DNA of 25,238 nt from Gnetum montanum (lineage: Eukaryota > Streptophyta > Gnetopsida > Gnetales > Gnetaceae), in the NCBI GenBank assembly GCA_015680685.1, contig MNCI01029318.1, positions 43,244 to 68,481 of the forward strand, given 5' to 3'. Below are positions 9,441 through 20,035 of this stretch, one piece after another. The position numbers and the translations under genes were made by a program. Every line of letters starts with the position of its first letter. Position 1 is the stretch's first letter. Under the pieces are notes generated by a model. That model saw nothing but the letters and a program-made list of their open reading frames with translations. It did no database searches and was not told the DNA's origin.

Positions 9441-11789
9441 GAACAAACCTGTACACACAATGCACTAAGGAGATTTTATAGAAATCATTTTCATTTTATA
9501 TTATTATGAATGCTTCAAACATAATGTGATCCTGTATAGTGTCAAAAAAAAAAAAAAACTATAATTACAATTTTAAACCTTCCATTTGGTGCTGTATATT
9601 TTCCTAATAATGTGATTTCCTGGACCTTGTAATAAAAATTTCCTGTTTCAATTTCAATTTCCAATAATGACAGATTAATTCAAAATCAACATATTATAGG
9701 AACTTGTTTTCTGCCATTCCAGCAACTCTTTTTTTAATACATATTGCTTTGTTATTTTATGTCATGGTAAGAATGCTTTTCTTTTATTGTTGCTTCTCCT
9801 GCTAGTTGGCTCTTTTTGTTTGAATTATAGGTTAACAGTAATCATTTCAGAATCCTCCATTCTGCCATATCTTTCTAGATTTTGTTAATTTCCCATTCCA
9901 TCCCTCCACTTTTATTAGGAGAAAACTCGTGTCACCTAATGTGTGACAAGACAAGAATATCATGCACATTTGAGTGAATGTAATTCCACTTTTTTCTTAA
10001 TGCTGTTTATTTGATTTGGTTGAAATTGGGATTGGAAAGGAAACATACCTAAAGTAGTTGCAATATCTACTTCCAAGTAATTGAAATATCTGCGGCTAAG
10101 AAAGGGATTTAACTGCAGATTAAGAATGGTTTCTTTGGACTTTGACAGGCAGGCTTTTGAAAAGTTATCCTTTTTCATGTTTGATTCCAAGTTCAACCCA
10201 TCTTTCACATTTGCACTTAGGATAGAAATTTTCCCCCAATTAATCCTAAAGCTGCACCTCCTAGTCCATGCCTGCTTGGTGTTTTGTAAAATCTTCAATT
10301 ATAGGAATTGTAGGTCTGTAGTCTCATCACCGTATTGTTAATTAGTTCAGTTTAATATGTTATTTTAGTTTATTCTTAGTCAAAGTTGATAAAGGAAATA
10401 TTCAAGACATTATTTATCCATTGCAATTAAGTAGAGTAGAAGTGGTAGCAGCCTAGAGTGTTCATCCCACAGGTAATACATGCTCACCGTATTTTCTTTG
10501 CTCTGCCAGTTGCGTAGATTTTTTGTTAAATTATTTAGATTTCATTTCAATGAGAGTTTTTCAATTAGTTGTTGCTAACTTACTACTACATCATAGTGAC
10601 AGTATTGTTAAACTCTTTGACTATTTATCCATTTCTTTCTTTAACATTGTCTCAACAATGAAAATTTTAATTTGTTTACACCTGATCAAGATACCAGGCA
10701 TGGATTGATAAATATTGTGTAGGGATGATGACCTTAAAAGGAAATAAGAATAAGGTAAGAGGCTATGGTTGTCCATCCAATCCAAAGACTTGCATGAACC
10801 ACTGCCTTCTAGAATATAGTAGAATACTTTGACATTGCAAGGTTAATTCTTTCTTCTGGTTGGTTAGCTTCTCTGAGTTGATTAAGCAGTAATCTAATCT
10901 ATCTTTATGTAATTTCTTTGCTTTATCACCATCTTTCCCTCTTCTTCACTATCCCTTCAAAATATGCATACATGAAGCTTGCAATGTGGAATTGGGCCTA
11001 TCAAACCAGTGGATTTTGCATTTAAAGATTCAGGAAAAAAGATTTGGAAATGATTTTCTTTCTCACGTGCACCTTTGAGTATGTATTGGTGTCTCAAATG
11101 ACATTCTCACTCTATTTTCCAGTTACATATTCCAAGGTGCATGTGTGCATACTTTCTAGTAGATACTGAAAGTCCTTTAAGGTAAAACATTGGATGGATA
11201 ACCATCATGTCAGTCTCAGCCTTATTCCCATCTTCTTTTATGGTTGTCATTCTGCATCATCATCATTATAACATGCACAGTATCTTGATTAGGTGGAAAA
11301 AAAATTAAATTTTTATGTTGCATTTGAATCAATTGAGAAACTAGCACTATTTCACCTACAAAAATGCTAAGCTGGATCCAGTCTAGCTTTTTTAGACTTT
11401 GTTGGTTAGGGATAATCAACCTGCAAGAATGATTAGACTTTTAGGTTTAGCATTGTTTTTGAAGTCCCTTTTTATATTGTTTAATGAGCTTCAGAATTAG
11501 CAGCAGTAGAAAATTATTGACAAAAGGTCAAAAATTAATAAAAGAATGGAAAAATATTGTCACCATGATGTAGCAGTAAGTTAAGATTGATAGTAACTGA
11601 AAAAGTCAACTTAGCAAAGTGGCCAACCAACACTGGATTTAACAAGAAAAAGATGGTATAGACTATAGACTTTTTGTTGCAATATTATGTTTTTGTCTAA
11701 AAGTGTTACCTTAATTTTAATTTGCAAGGTATGTAGCTGACCTTATTTTGCTAGGACAAGGCTAGGATGATGATAATGATGAAGCCAAA

Positions 11790-12284
11790 GGAGATGTAAA
11801 GGAGTTTTTTAGAAGACATATGCAAGTCTTAGAACTGCATTGGCTTACCTGGCCTGCTATGGTCTCTCAGCTTATTCAACTCCTCTTGTAAGCTCATATC
11901 TCAGTCATTTCATTAAATTCTCAAGTCATACAAAAACACATACAAACTTTTTCTTTATCAGAAAAAAAATTGCATCCAAAAGGAATACAAAGTTCTTGTT
12001 ATTAAGTTGCATTCAAATAGATGCCACAAGACATTGGTTCTATATTCAGTATCAGTAGCTAGTTATGCCTCATTGAAATAAGAATAATTGAAGAAAGCAA
12101 GCTAAGCAACTAGCAGAGAAAATAAAAGAATGTTCAAGCTTAGCAACTAGCAAAGAAAATAAAAGAAGTTGGATGTTGGCATTTATTATCCCTGGAATGA
12201 AACAGTTGCAGTACGTAGCAGAAAAATGTTGGGTTTCACTGCAATGACGCCCAGCTCATTTCTTTGCAGATCAAGTGCCACAAT
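11790..12284 (-). pseudogene. Six-cysteine defensin-like gene copy B, decayed
   Basis: The position of the start codon is ATT instead of ATG (12284-12282). The exon 1 donor GT is changed to AT (CCAGGG|ATAATAA, near 12190). Exon 2 starts at 11919 after a conserved acceptor and carries the same 4-nt deletion seen in copy A. A further deletion of about 45 bp removes the CxxxC and GGxC region altogether, while 'agacttgcatatgtc' of the CxC region survives near 11820. The gene is dead by at least four independent lesions. A 37-bp tandem duplication sits in its intron (about 12098-12171). Confidence 0.75.
12098..12171. repeat. 37-bp tandem duplication in intron of copy B
   Basis: The segment 'aagctaagcaactagcagag' and its continuation 'aaaataaaagaatgttc' are followed immediately by 'aagcttagcaactagcaaag' and 'aaaataaaagaagttgg'. 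Unit A has only one copy at the corresponding place (about 9150-9187), so the duplication arose after the A/B duplication. Confidence 0.75.
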
Positions 12285-12390
12285 GTTTCTCAGCTCTCTA
12301 ATACTGTTACTTCCCATATTAAAACTGACTCTAAATAGGGAACTTCTGCTTTTGCTCTACTTGTTTTTTCTCATTGTATATGGTGTGGCA

Positions 12391-12399
12391 TTTATAAAA
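12391..12399 (-). promoter_or_regulatory. TATA box of copy B
   Basis: The minus strand reads TTTTATAAATGCCACACC, aligned with the TATA region of the intact gene and about 107 nt upstream of the lost start codon. It is the closest of the family to a textbook TATAAA. Confidence 0.5.
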
Positions 12400-12565
12400 C
12401 AAACCCCAGATTTTATAGAAATTATCTTCACTTTACATTATCATTATCATGAATGCTTCAAACATAATGTGATTCTTACTGTATATTTTCCTAATAATGT
12501 GATTTCCTAGATGCAATAAAAATTTTCCATCTCCAATTTCGAACAATGAGGAAGAATAAGCCAAA

Positions 12566-13193
12566 ATCAACAGATTACACTAAGTCGATTGAAAATTTAG
12601 TGTATTTGCCTAGATTTTGAATATTACTAACCCATTTTTGGCTTAGTTGAGGGAAATGCCCTGGTTTCTCCTAAAAAAGGAAGAAAACATGGCTACGTGA
12701 GTCCGAGGAACTCTTTTTGATTTCTAGGATGTATTTTTGCTAGGTTTTGCAACTACTTGGATGTCTATTTTGTTTTTGTTACAATTGTAGCCAACTTAAT
12801 TGGACTGCATTTACGTTTACAGCTTTTATATCATCACTGCAATAAAAACAGAAACAAAAATGAGTGTGTATAATGTCTTTTGCCTTATCATGTGATTCCT
12901 TGGGTTCTTATGTACTTTGGTTTGCATTGAGAGTGTCTAAAATAGAGTGAGGAATAGATATGGCAGAATGTTGGACACTGATTAATGGTGAAGCAGAATT
13001 AAAAAATAAAAGTGGACTGGCATAAGAGATGAAGCAATCTAGAGAAAGAACACTTGGTGAAATGACTGAAGAAGAAGTTTTAATTTTATGACTTTTTGCG
13101 TGATGATAATTATTGCGAACTTCTATTCGTTGAACCAACAAGCCTATGACTTGAGAGTAAACCCAGTAGTGAAGTGAATCATTTGCTACTAAA
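12566..13193. other. Intergenic, no gene seen
   Basis: AT-rich DNA between unit B and a local tandem repeat. A minus-strand frame of 96 codons at 12908-13198 has no recognisable motif and lies in a region without codon bias, so it is not called. Confidence 0.5.
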
Positions 13194-13379
13194 ATCATAT
13201 TTTAAGAAGGTCAACTCTTAGTAGTTGAAAGCTTGCTAGATTTTAGAAATGCTACTCAAATTTGAGTTTTTTCAGCTGTAAACAAATTCATATTTTAAAA
13301 AGGGCAACTCTTAGGAGTTGAAAGCTTGCTAGATTTTAGAAATCTACTGAAATTTGTGTTTTTTCCATATGTAAACAAA
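13194..13379. repeat. 93-bp tandem duplication
   Basis: The unit at 13194-13286 ('tcatattttaagaaggtcaa', then 'gttgaaagcttgctagattt') is repeated immediately at 13287-13379 with few changes. The sequence after it ('gggttgtacattgacattgt', about 13408-13427) recurs at about 16670-16690, so this is part of a dispersed repeat. Confidence 0.85.
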
Positions 13380-13839
13380 TCACATTTAGGAAACCAAAAC
13401 GTCAAGGGTTGTACATTGACATTGTTCTTTTTTGTTATGTGTTTGAGTTTTTATAGGCTTTCTATGATTTAATAAATTAAGAATGTATAAAAGTTTTTAA
13501 GGTTTATAATTATTCTTTTTAAAATTTCTATCAATTTTAATTAAGTTTATCAACTTTATTCTAGTGTGATTACCAATTCCTAGTAACAATTCTAGGGGAA
13601 CCACGATAAAAGTTTATAAATAAGCATATGTAGCTTCTTACATTAAAGCACTATTTATGTTTGTTGAAATCAACAGGCCTTAGAGGGCCAGTAGGATAAA
13701 CAAAAATAATTTTTACAAAATTTTGATATGATCTTAATAAGATCACAAAAGTTACCTTAGTTTAGTTCGAATTCATAGCCAATACATATATATAATATTT
13801 TTTTTTTTGAAAAAGTTCATCTTTAAGAGTGTTCACTTC

Positions 13840-14300
13840 AAGTGTGATACATGCTCACGATATTTTCTTTGCCAGTTGCTTAGATTTTTTTGTTAAAATT
13901 ATTTAGATTTCATTTCAATGAGAGTTTTTCAATTTTTGCTATGAGCTTATTGTGACATCATTGGGACAATATTGGTAAACTCTTTGACTATTCATCCATT
14001 TCTTTCTTTGATACTATCTCAACAAACAAATTTTAATTTGACCACACTTGATCAAGATACCATGTATAGAATGATAACCAGGGCTGATGACCGTAAAAGG
14101 AGATAGAAAGAAGGTAAGAGGCTATGGTTGTCTGTCTAATTTAAGGACTTGCCTGAACCACTGCCTTCAAAAGTACAGTAGAATGCGTGGACATTGTAAG
14201 GCTAATTTCTGCATTTGGTTGCTTCTTCACAGAGTTCATCAGGTAGTAATGTGATGTAATCTCATGCTGATGTTTATGGAATTTCTTTCCTTAATGCTGA
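13840..14300. repeat. Unit C, partial copy of the tandem unit's flank
   Basis: This region matches unit A from about 7520 to 7980: 'gatacatgctcacgatattt', 'tttgactattcatccatttc', 'cttgatcaagataccatg', 'gaggctatggttgtc' and 'gaaccactgccttc' occur in the same order. It breaks off near 14300 in the stretch corresponding to 'tttatggaatttcttccctt' of unit A and contains no exon of the gene. Confidence 0.8.
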
Positions 14301-14882
14301 TGTTAATGTGCAACCATTGGTTTCTGGGGAGGGATTTGTTTACAGATGTAAAAAACACGATTTTGAGGAGCATCTTCAGAATATCAAGGTTTGAAACACC
14401 ACTAAGAGTTTGGCTTTTCTTTAGACATATTTTTGAGTTTAGTAGTGAATGATTTACTTTTCGTTGGTTTACGTTCAAGTGATAAGGTTTCCTCTTTGAA
14501 TGAATAGATAGCTTAGCATTGCAAATAGCTCGGAAAATTATCATAATTCACCATAAAATTAAAGCCACGTGGTCTGTAATTTCTTTGGACTCCTTCTCTT
14601 TCGCAAATCCACCCTTATTTTTTCTTTGAATTTCGGTTTAACACTAATCATTTCAGTCTGCCAGTCTGCCATATCTTTCCTCTTGCCTCTGCATCTCTAC
14701 TTTGTTTCAGTAATTTTCTTTTTCCAATATCTATTTTGTTGCCTCTCTATCTCTGATTTGTTTTAGCACTCTTTCAAAGCCAACTTATGCATCCTTAACC
14801 AAAGAAAAGAATTCTCTTTGGTCTGTTTTAGTACTCTTTCAATGCAACTTGTACATCTTTAACCAAAGGAAAGAATTTCAAC

Positions 14883-15115
14883 AACACCTCAATATAAGAA
14901 CATCACATAGTGAATGCAATCCTGCCCATTTTTGTTGGGTTGGACGGTACATGTTAATGCATATCAGCAATGATTTTTAAAATGGGGATAAAAATGATCT
15001 GGACACCAACACCTCAAGACAAGAACATACAATGAATGCAATCCTGCCCATTTTTGTTGGTTTTGATGGTACATGTTAGTGCAAATCAACTAAGATTTCT
15101 AGATTGGGAATACAA
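14883..15115. repeat. ~122-bp tandem duplication in left arm
   Basis: 'aacacctcaatataagaac', then 'tgaatgcaatcctgcccatt' and 'ggtacatgtta', at 14883-15000, is followed by a second copy at 15008-15115. The shared core 'tgaatgcaatcctgcccat' lies at 14911 and 15033. The right arm has a single counterpart, so the duplication came after the arm was formed, or one copy was lost there. Confidence 0.75.
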
Positions 15116-15560
15116 ATGAAACAGACTTAACAATATCTCAGGAATAAATATTAGAATGGTTGCTTGCTTGATTTTACTTAGGAAGTGATGTTTTCCAAAG
15201 GTATCTATTCATGTGGAATCGATTTCAAGTTCAACCCATTTCCAATTTTTTTAAAGAGAAGCCGAAACATTAACATAAACTACATTCCAAACCAGGTCCT
15301 TAGGATTTAAAGTCCAATTAGATGCACCATATTATTGATTGGCTCAGTTTAATATATTGTTTGAGCTTACAATTGATCATTGCATTTTAATCAAAGATGA
15401 ATTGATGGTAAGAACATTTATTTATTTATTGTTTTCTGCACCTTTAAAATTGTAATCATTCATTTTGGTACTACGTAGGATCACATCATGTTTAAATCAT
15501 CAATTGAAGATAATACAAAATATAGACAAAACCTGTAAAATCTGCATTTTGTTCAGGGTT

Positions 15561-15730
15561 TTGTTCTATAAACACCACACTATTGCCATTCATTCCAAAC
15601 AAGTAGAAAGGTATTAGAGAGTTGAGAAGCCATAGCCAACAAAGTTTGTGTGAAAGTATTGGGTCTGATGTTACTGCAGTCTTGAGACTTGCACATGACC
15701 TTGAGAAAGCTCCCGACATATTCTTCGATG
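15561..15730 (+). pseudogene. Six-cysteine defensin-like gene copy E, inverted remnant
   Basis: On the plus strand a TATA region (TTCTATAAACACCACAC, 15565-15581) aligns with those of copies A, B and D. It is followed by 'ttagagagttgagaagccat' (about 15614-15633), the leader just before the start codon in the other copies. The start codon itself and most of the signal-peptide core are lost. The remnant then jumps directly to 'cttgagacttgcacatgacc' (about 15681-15700), which matches the CxC end of exon 2 in copy A. Intron 1 and the first four cysteine codons are deleted. ORFs on the opposite strand here are shadows. Confidence 0.6.
15567..15574 (+). promoter_or_regulatory. TATA box of inverted copy E
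   Basis: TATAAACA is followed by CCACAC, the same downstream context as in the other three family members. It confirms that this remnant is in reverse orientation to them. Confidence 0.5.
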
Positions 15731-16299
15731 GTTGGTAAAAACAAAATTAAGGTAACAGTTTTTTTAGTTACTATCAAATGACGTCTGAAAGAGTGAAATT
15801 GTAAAAACAAAATATTAAACCAAGCCAATTAACAATATAGTGCATTTAATTACATTTTGAAAATGTTTAGGACCTAGTTTGGAGTGTAGTTCATGGAAAT
15901 GCTGAAGTTTCTGTTTAAGAAAAATGTAATAATGGTTGCAGTTGGAATTGACTCCATGTGAAGGAGTATGGATAGTTTTGGAAAGCATCACTTTGTAAGT
16001 AAAATCATTAAGCAACCATTCTTCACATACATCTTGTGTTGTGGGTCAAATTCCAATTCTGGGAATCTTAGTTGCTCTACATTAACATGTACCATAAAAT
16101 ACCATCATTGCAATGTGACCCAACAAAAATGGGTAGAGGTACATTCATTGCACAATGTTATTGTATTGAGGTGTTGTCTATGTCAAGGGGAATTCTTTTA
16201 GTTAAGGATGCATAAGTTGGCATTGAAAGAGTACTAAAACAAATAAAAAAAAACAAAGGGTGGACTTGTCAAAGAGAAGGAATCAAAACTATGGTGGAC

Positions 16300-17514
16300 C
16301 AACAACTCTAATTTTATAGCTAGTTTTTGAATGATTATAATTTTACAAACTATTTGCAATGCTAAAACTTTTGAAAAATGGTAGACTAAGCAACTTTAAT
16401 TTTTTAGTTAGTTTTTGAATGATTATAATTTTACCAACTATTTTCAAACTTTTGTTCATTCAAAGGGGAAATTGATAACTCCGAAAGTAAATTGGCAAGG
16501 AAGTAAATCATTTTTTTGTTAAATTAAAAAAATATGAATAAAAGCCAAAAAAATATGAATAAAAGCCAAACTTTGAGTAGTGCTTCAAACCTTGTGCTAT
16601 ATTTTGTACTCAAAATTGCATTTTTTTACCTTTGTAAGCAAATACCTTCCAAGAAAGCAAAATGTTATGGGTTGCACATTGACATTATTCAAATCCCATA
16701 ATTTAAGGTAATAGAATTTGAAAATTTATTATATCTGCAAACCTTTTGGATCTATTTCACACTAGAAATAGATATGTTTTGAGTTTTGAAAACATCAAAA
16801 AAATTACTAAGTATTATCTGTAACATTTAAAACAAATCAACCAAATTTGCAACAATAATATTTCATGCCTTTTTAATGTACTCAATGTAGGATATCACAG
16901 GAAAATGTGGTATTTATTTTCAATGCTATTTGTATTGCATAGTTGACATATTTGTTCTTCACAAGCAATTTTGTGCCATCTACCAATTTTAATCATACTT
17001 GATGAGGAATAACAACAAATAAATAATTTGCCTTTGAATGAAGGCCTCTCATAATGTTATTTACATAGAAATATTTTTTGCCTTGTACAATTTCCCAAAG
17101 TTTGTGATGTAGTGCTTATTTCACCAAATTGTGAACTTGATTATTATAGTAAAGGATGTAGTCTTGAATATTCCATTTATTAAGCCATGGAACTATGTTA
17201 TTAGGCTATTATCTTTTATCATAGGTTTCTATCATCACTTTTTTGATTCAATGAAGATATTGAAAGATTATGAGTGTAGGTTATAAATAATTGAACTTTC
17301 ATTAATGGACATTAACTTTCATTTCTGAACATTATCATGGGCTTCCATCATCACTTTTTTGATCCAATGAAGATACAAAAATATTACCTTTTTTATCTTG
17401 GATTACAGTAAATGCATTAATGATGTTTAGACTTTTTGTGATCTCAATAAGACCTATCAAGCACCATAGCCATTTTCTCTTTTAATTTACTTCATTAAAA
17501 AATGAGTCTAGAAC
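16300..17514. other. AT-rich intergenic DNA with small duplications
   Basis: No gene is visible. Local direct repeats are 'agttagtttttgaatgatta' (about 16320 and 16407), a 21-bp exact duplication at 16526-16567, and 'atcatcacttttttgatcca' (about 17231 and 17347, 116 bp apart). Confidence 0.6.
16526..16567. repeat. 21-bp exact tandem duplication
   Basis: The unit 'aaaaaaatatgaataaaagc' plus a final c occurs twice without mismatch (16526-16546 and 16547-16567). This is consistent with a recent replication-slippage event. Confidence 0.85.
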
Positions 17515-18070
17515 TTGTTAATTAAGATTCATGCTAGTTATTTAAACATTGAATAATTGTGGAATCTAATTGTAAGTGAACTAGGTTAATTTTTTTGTTA
17601 GTAATTAGCATAGCAATTTAAATAATTTTTCCTTTGTTTCATCAAATATGAATAGGAAGATTTGACCAGCACTTAATAAGTCAAAAAAAAAAGTAGTGGT
17701 TTTTGTAAACTAAATTAGTCATGATATCTATAAATATAATTTGTTTTCTAGTAATTAGCTAGAAAGTAGTCAAAATTGGTTTTAAAATCTCCAAATTAAA
17801 ATTCATGGTAATTTAAAAGTTGAAAAATTGTGAAACTTGATTGTAAGTGAACTAGGTTAATTTTTTCATTAATAATTAAACTAACATAGCAATTTAAATC
17901 ATGTTTCCTTTGTTTTATCAAATATGAATATGAATAGGAAGATTTGACCACCAATAAGTCAAAAAAATTAGTGGTTTTTGTAAATTAAATTAGTCATGAT
18001 ATTTGCAAATATAGTTTTTTAAGTAATTAGTTAAAAAGTAATTAAAAATGTTTTAAAAATCTATGAATTT
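17515..18070. repeat. ~271-bp tandem duplication
   Basis: Unit 1 (about 17515-17790) and unit 2 (about 17790-18070) share 'tgtaagtgaactaggttaat' (17572 and 17843), 'tatgaataggaagatttgac', 'agtggtttttgtaaa' and 'aaattagtcatgatat' in the same order, offset by about 271 bp. Both are noncoding and highly AT-rich. Confidence 0.85.
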
Positions 18071-18928
18071 TTATTTCTATATTTTTAGTAGTTGTACTAT
18101 GAAAAGAACATTGTTTTATGAAGAGACTAATTCATAATGGGGGAAAATTTAGTTTTTATTAAAATTTGAAATCTAAGATATTATCAATGGAAAACCTAAT
18201 AGATTATGGTACTTCATTTCATGTTATTCATACCACTGTAACTATATATATTTATGATATATATCTATTATTTGGTCAAGAGAATCTTTTATGTTTTCAA
18301 ATTAATAAATCTTTTATATGTAGAGGCACCCACCAAATTTAGATCCACTGTTGTTGTGGATTCTTAGTAGAGTGGCCTTGTTGTAGTGGTTTGCATTTGT
18401 TGTTGGGTTATTGCAAGAAAAATGCAACTCATGCTTTCTCTCTATGCACAAATTCTGATAATCATTTTGCATCAATTATGCCCACCATGAATGAATGGAT
18501 GAATCGATGGAATTGTGAATCATTAAGGCTTGCAATTGGATTTTTTGTTTTTTTTAGAATTGGGTTGGTTGATGTAAAGTTGTCTTATTTTGATGTTGGA
18601 GTAGGTGAAATTGGTTTTGCTTTCATAGTTGTGCTGTCATAGATTGTGTGTCTGTATTTGTTTGTTTGGATTGTCGGATTATTTGGGATATATTTCCGTT
18701 GGGCATTCTTGCTTGATTGATCAATTCTTGGATTTGAGAAAATTCCAAATGAAATGAGAAACCATTTTTGAAATCACGTTTTTTTGCTTTAGTATTTGGT
18801 TTTAATTTTTGGATGTAAAAAGGTAGTGTGGCGTGGTAGGTGGTGTGATGTGGCAGGGCGACAAAATGCACTCCTCTCTCACCCTCCATTGTGCCAGATG
18901 AATTGGCCTCTAGGCCAAGACAAAATTA
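18071..18928. other. Intergenic, no gene assigned
   Basis: Two opposing frames of 83 codons (plus, 18391-18642) and 88 codons (minus, 18623-18889) exist. Neither has a known domain, a promoter arrangement or a homologous copy in the window. The region at 18340-18900 is slightly less AT-rich than its flanks and could hold a decayed coding fragment. Confidence 0.4.
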
Positions 18929-19005
18929 GCATTTGATGATAAGTATTTGATGATAAGTATTTGATGGTAAGTTTTTAGGCCAAGTATTTGATGATAAGTA
19001 TTTAT
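18929..19005. repeat. 14-bp minisatellite
   Basis: The unit 'gtatttgatgataa' occurs at 18929 (first bases gc), 18943, 18957 (g for a) and 18984. A 13-bp variant containing 'taggccaa' sits between the last two. The same 'taggccaag' also occurs just upstream at about 18911, so the array probably expanded across a flanking copy. Confidence 0.85.
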
Positions 19006-19800
19006 ATCAAATATACTGTCTTAAAAGTAATACAAAATTTTACTAATTTTATAACTAGTAGCACTATAACTTTTAGATATAAATTTATTATTTACTTAAA
19101 GTGATTTAACATTTATAATAGCCATTTTAGCCATGAAATTAGGATATACTTATCATGATTAAAAATAGGCAAATGAAAAGATTCAATTCATGGAACATTG
19201 AAAATATGTAAATATTCAGTCAATGATTCACAGTGCAACAAGTTTAATTTAAGAAAATTATAATCAATACAAGGAACATTTAAAGTAATTTAAAGTAATT
19301 TTCTTTTGTAGTCATTTAATAGTGTGTTTTTGAGCATGAACACTAACCAAGAATAGTTGCAAGACAGAGGGGAAAACAATTACTCACTCAAACAGAAGGT
19401 GTCTTATCACTTAACAAAATTGGAAGCCATATCCCCTGTAATCAAGTGCTTGAAGATATTGTAGACATGCTGAATCAGCATAATATCTCAGTGGTGGGAA
19501 ACAGAAAAAAGAGACTTTTATTTCATTATATCGTATAGATTTCCATGACGTTTCTGCAGAAGTAGTGAGTGCAACCCCACACTTGATAACAAGTAAAACT
19601 TAAAAAAGGAAGAAGACAGACACATGATAAGAGTAAGTCCAGACAGGGAAGGAGTGGGAAAAGATAGTGACAGAAGGATGAAATTTTCATAAACCATCGG
19701 TAATTAGTTAACTATCAGCAGCATTAGAGGCCAAGTTTTAAGTAGCCGAAGCTTTGTTTGGGCTGATGCAGGTCTCAGCTTCGCCATTGACAATCATACA
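19006..19800. other. Region downstream of the intact gene
   Basis: No ORF of interest is present. From about 19320 to 19800 it is less AT-rich and may include the 3' untranslated region of the minus-strand gene. The first clear AATAAA on that strand is at 19522-19517. Confidence 0.4.
19517..19522 (-). terminator. Possible polyadenylation signal
   Basis: The minus strand reads AATAAA (within aatgaaataaaagtc) about 300 nt beyond the stop of the three-exon model of the intact gene. No nearer perfect signal was seen. Plant genes often use weak signals, so the real site may be closer. Confidence 0.25.
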
Positions 19801-19820
19801 ATAGGGTACAAGGCAGTAGC

Positions 19821-19888
19821 TCAGTGAAAACACAGGATCGGATGAACTACACGGTTTCTCATCTTATTCTCATCTCCTTTCGTTATTC
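19821..19888 (-). other. Candidate third exon of the intact gene
   Basis: An alternative splice model removes 20112-19889 (224 nt; donor ATTG|GTAAAA, acceptor GATGCAG|GAATAA) and joins this segment in frame with exon 2 after codon 98, ending at TGA 19823-19821. It would replace the last 25 residues by 22 others (from the split glycine codon on), including one cysteine. The segment is conserved in copies A (about 8246-8310) and B (about 11190-11255). The pyrimidine tract before the acceptor is weak, so I rank this below the read-through model but cannot exclude it. Confidence 0.35.
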
Positions 19889-20035
19889 CTGCATCTTCAT
19901 CATCACCACATACATGCATTGGATTTTGATCAGATTTTAACAAATTAAAATATTCATTATTGTTAAGATAGTATCAGAGATTCAGCAGAAAGACATGGAG
20001 AACACGTCAAAAATTAATAAAAGAATTGAACAATA

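Larger units (their letters stand above)
6770..9700. repeat. Tandem unit A (~2.9 kb)
   Basis: This is the left copy of a direct duplication with unit B. Matching landmarks are 'tgctttgttattttatgtca' (6824 and 9745, offset about 2920), 'gtctcatcaccatattg', 'tggttgtccatccaat', 'acatgcatagcatcttgatt', 'gccacaagacattggttcta' and 'aataatgtgatttcct' (about 9605 and 12491). Similarity is high and collinear with small indels. The unit contains the minus-strand gene copy A at its right end and its 3' flank to the left. The flank from 6770 to 8230 shows no coding sequence of its own. Confidence 0.9.
9700..12565. repeat. Tandem unit B (~2.9 kb)
   Basis: This is the second direct copy, collinear with unit A. 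The junction lies near 9695-9715, where the end of unit A ('aaaatcaacatattat') meets the start of B ('aacttgttttctgcc'). Its own end near 12560 carries the matching 'aaaatcaacagattac'. Inverted arms like those of unit A are at about 10718-10790 and 11185-11262. It contains gene copy B at the right end and no independent coding sequence elsewhere. Confidence 0.9.
14570..16300. repeat. Large imperfect inverted repeat with gene remnant at centre
   Basis: The left arm (about 14570-15330) and right arm (about 15850-16300) are near reverse complements. For example, 'ccaacttatgcatccttaac' (about 14780) pairs with 'gttaaggatgcataagttgg' (16201-16220). 'aaccaggtccttagg' (about 15290) pairs with 'cctagtttggagtgtag' (about 15873), and 'cccatttttgttggg' (about 14926) pairs with 'cccaacaaaaatggg' (about 16119). 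The left arm resembles the left part of units A and B (6890-7400). Together with the inverted gene remnant at 15561-15730 this is a shortened unit in opposite orientation, joined tail to tail with unit C. Confidence 0.8.

Noticed and set aside
10081-10341. Plus-strand 86-codon and minus-strand 112-codon frames in unit B (9960-10341), with relatives in unit A at 7029-7396
   Set aside because: Frames on both strands in the same flank, with different lengths and shifted frames between A and B, indicate noncoding sequence.
18391-18889. Opposing ORFs of 83 and 88 codons
   Set aside because: No domain, conserved copy or gene signals. Kept only as an unassigned stretch.
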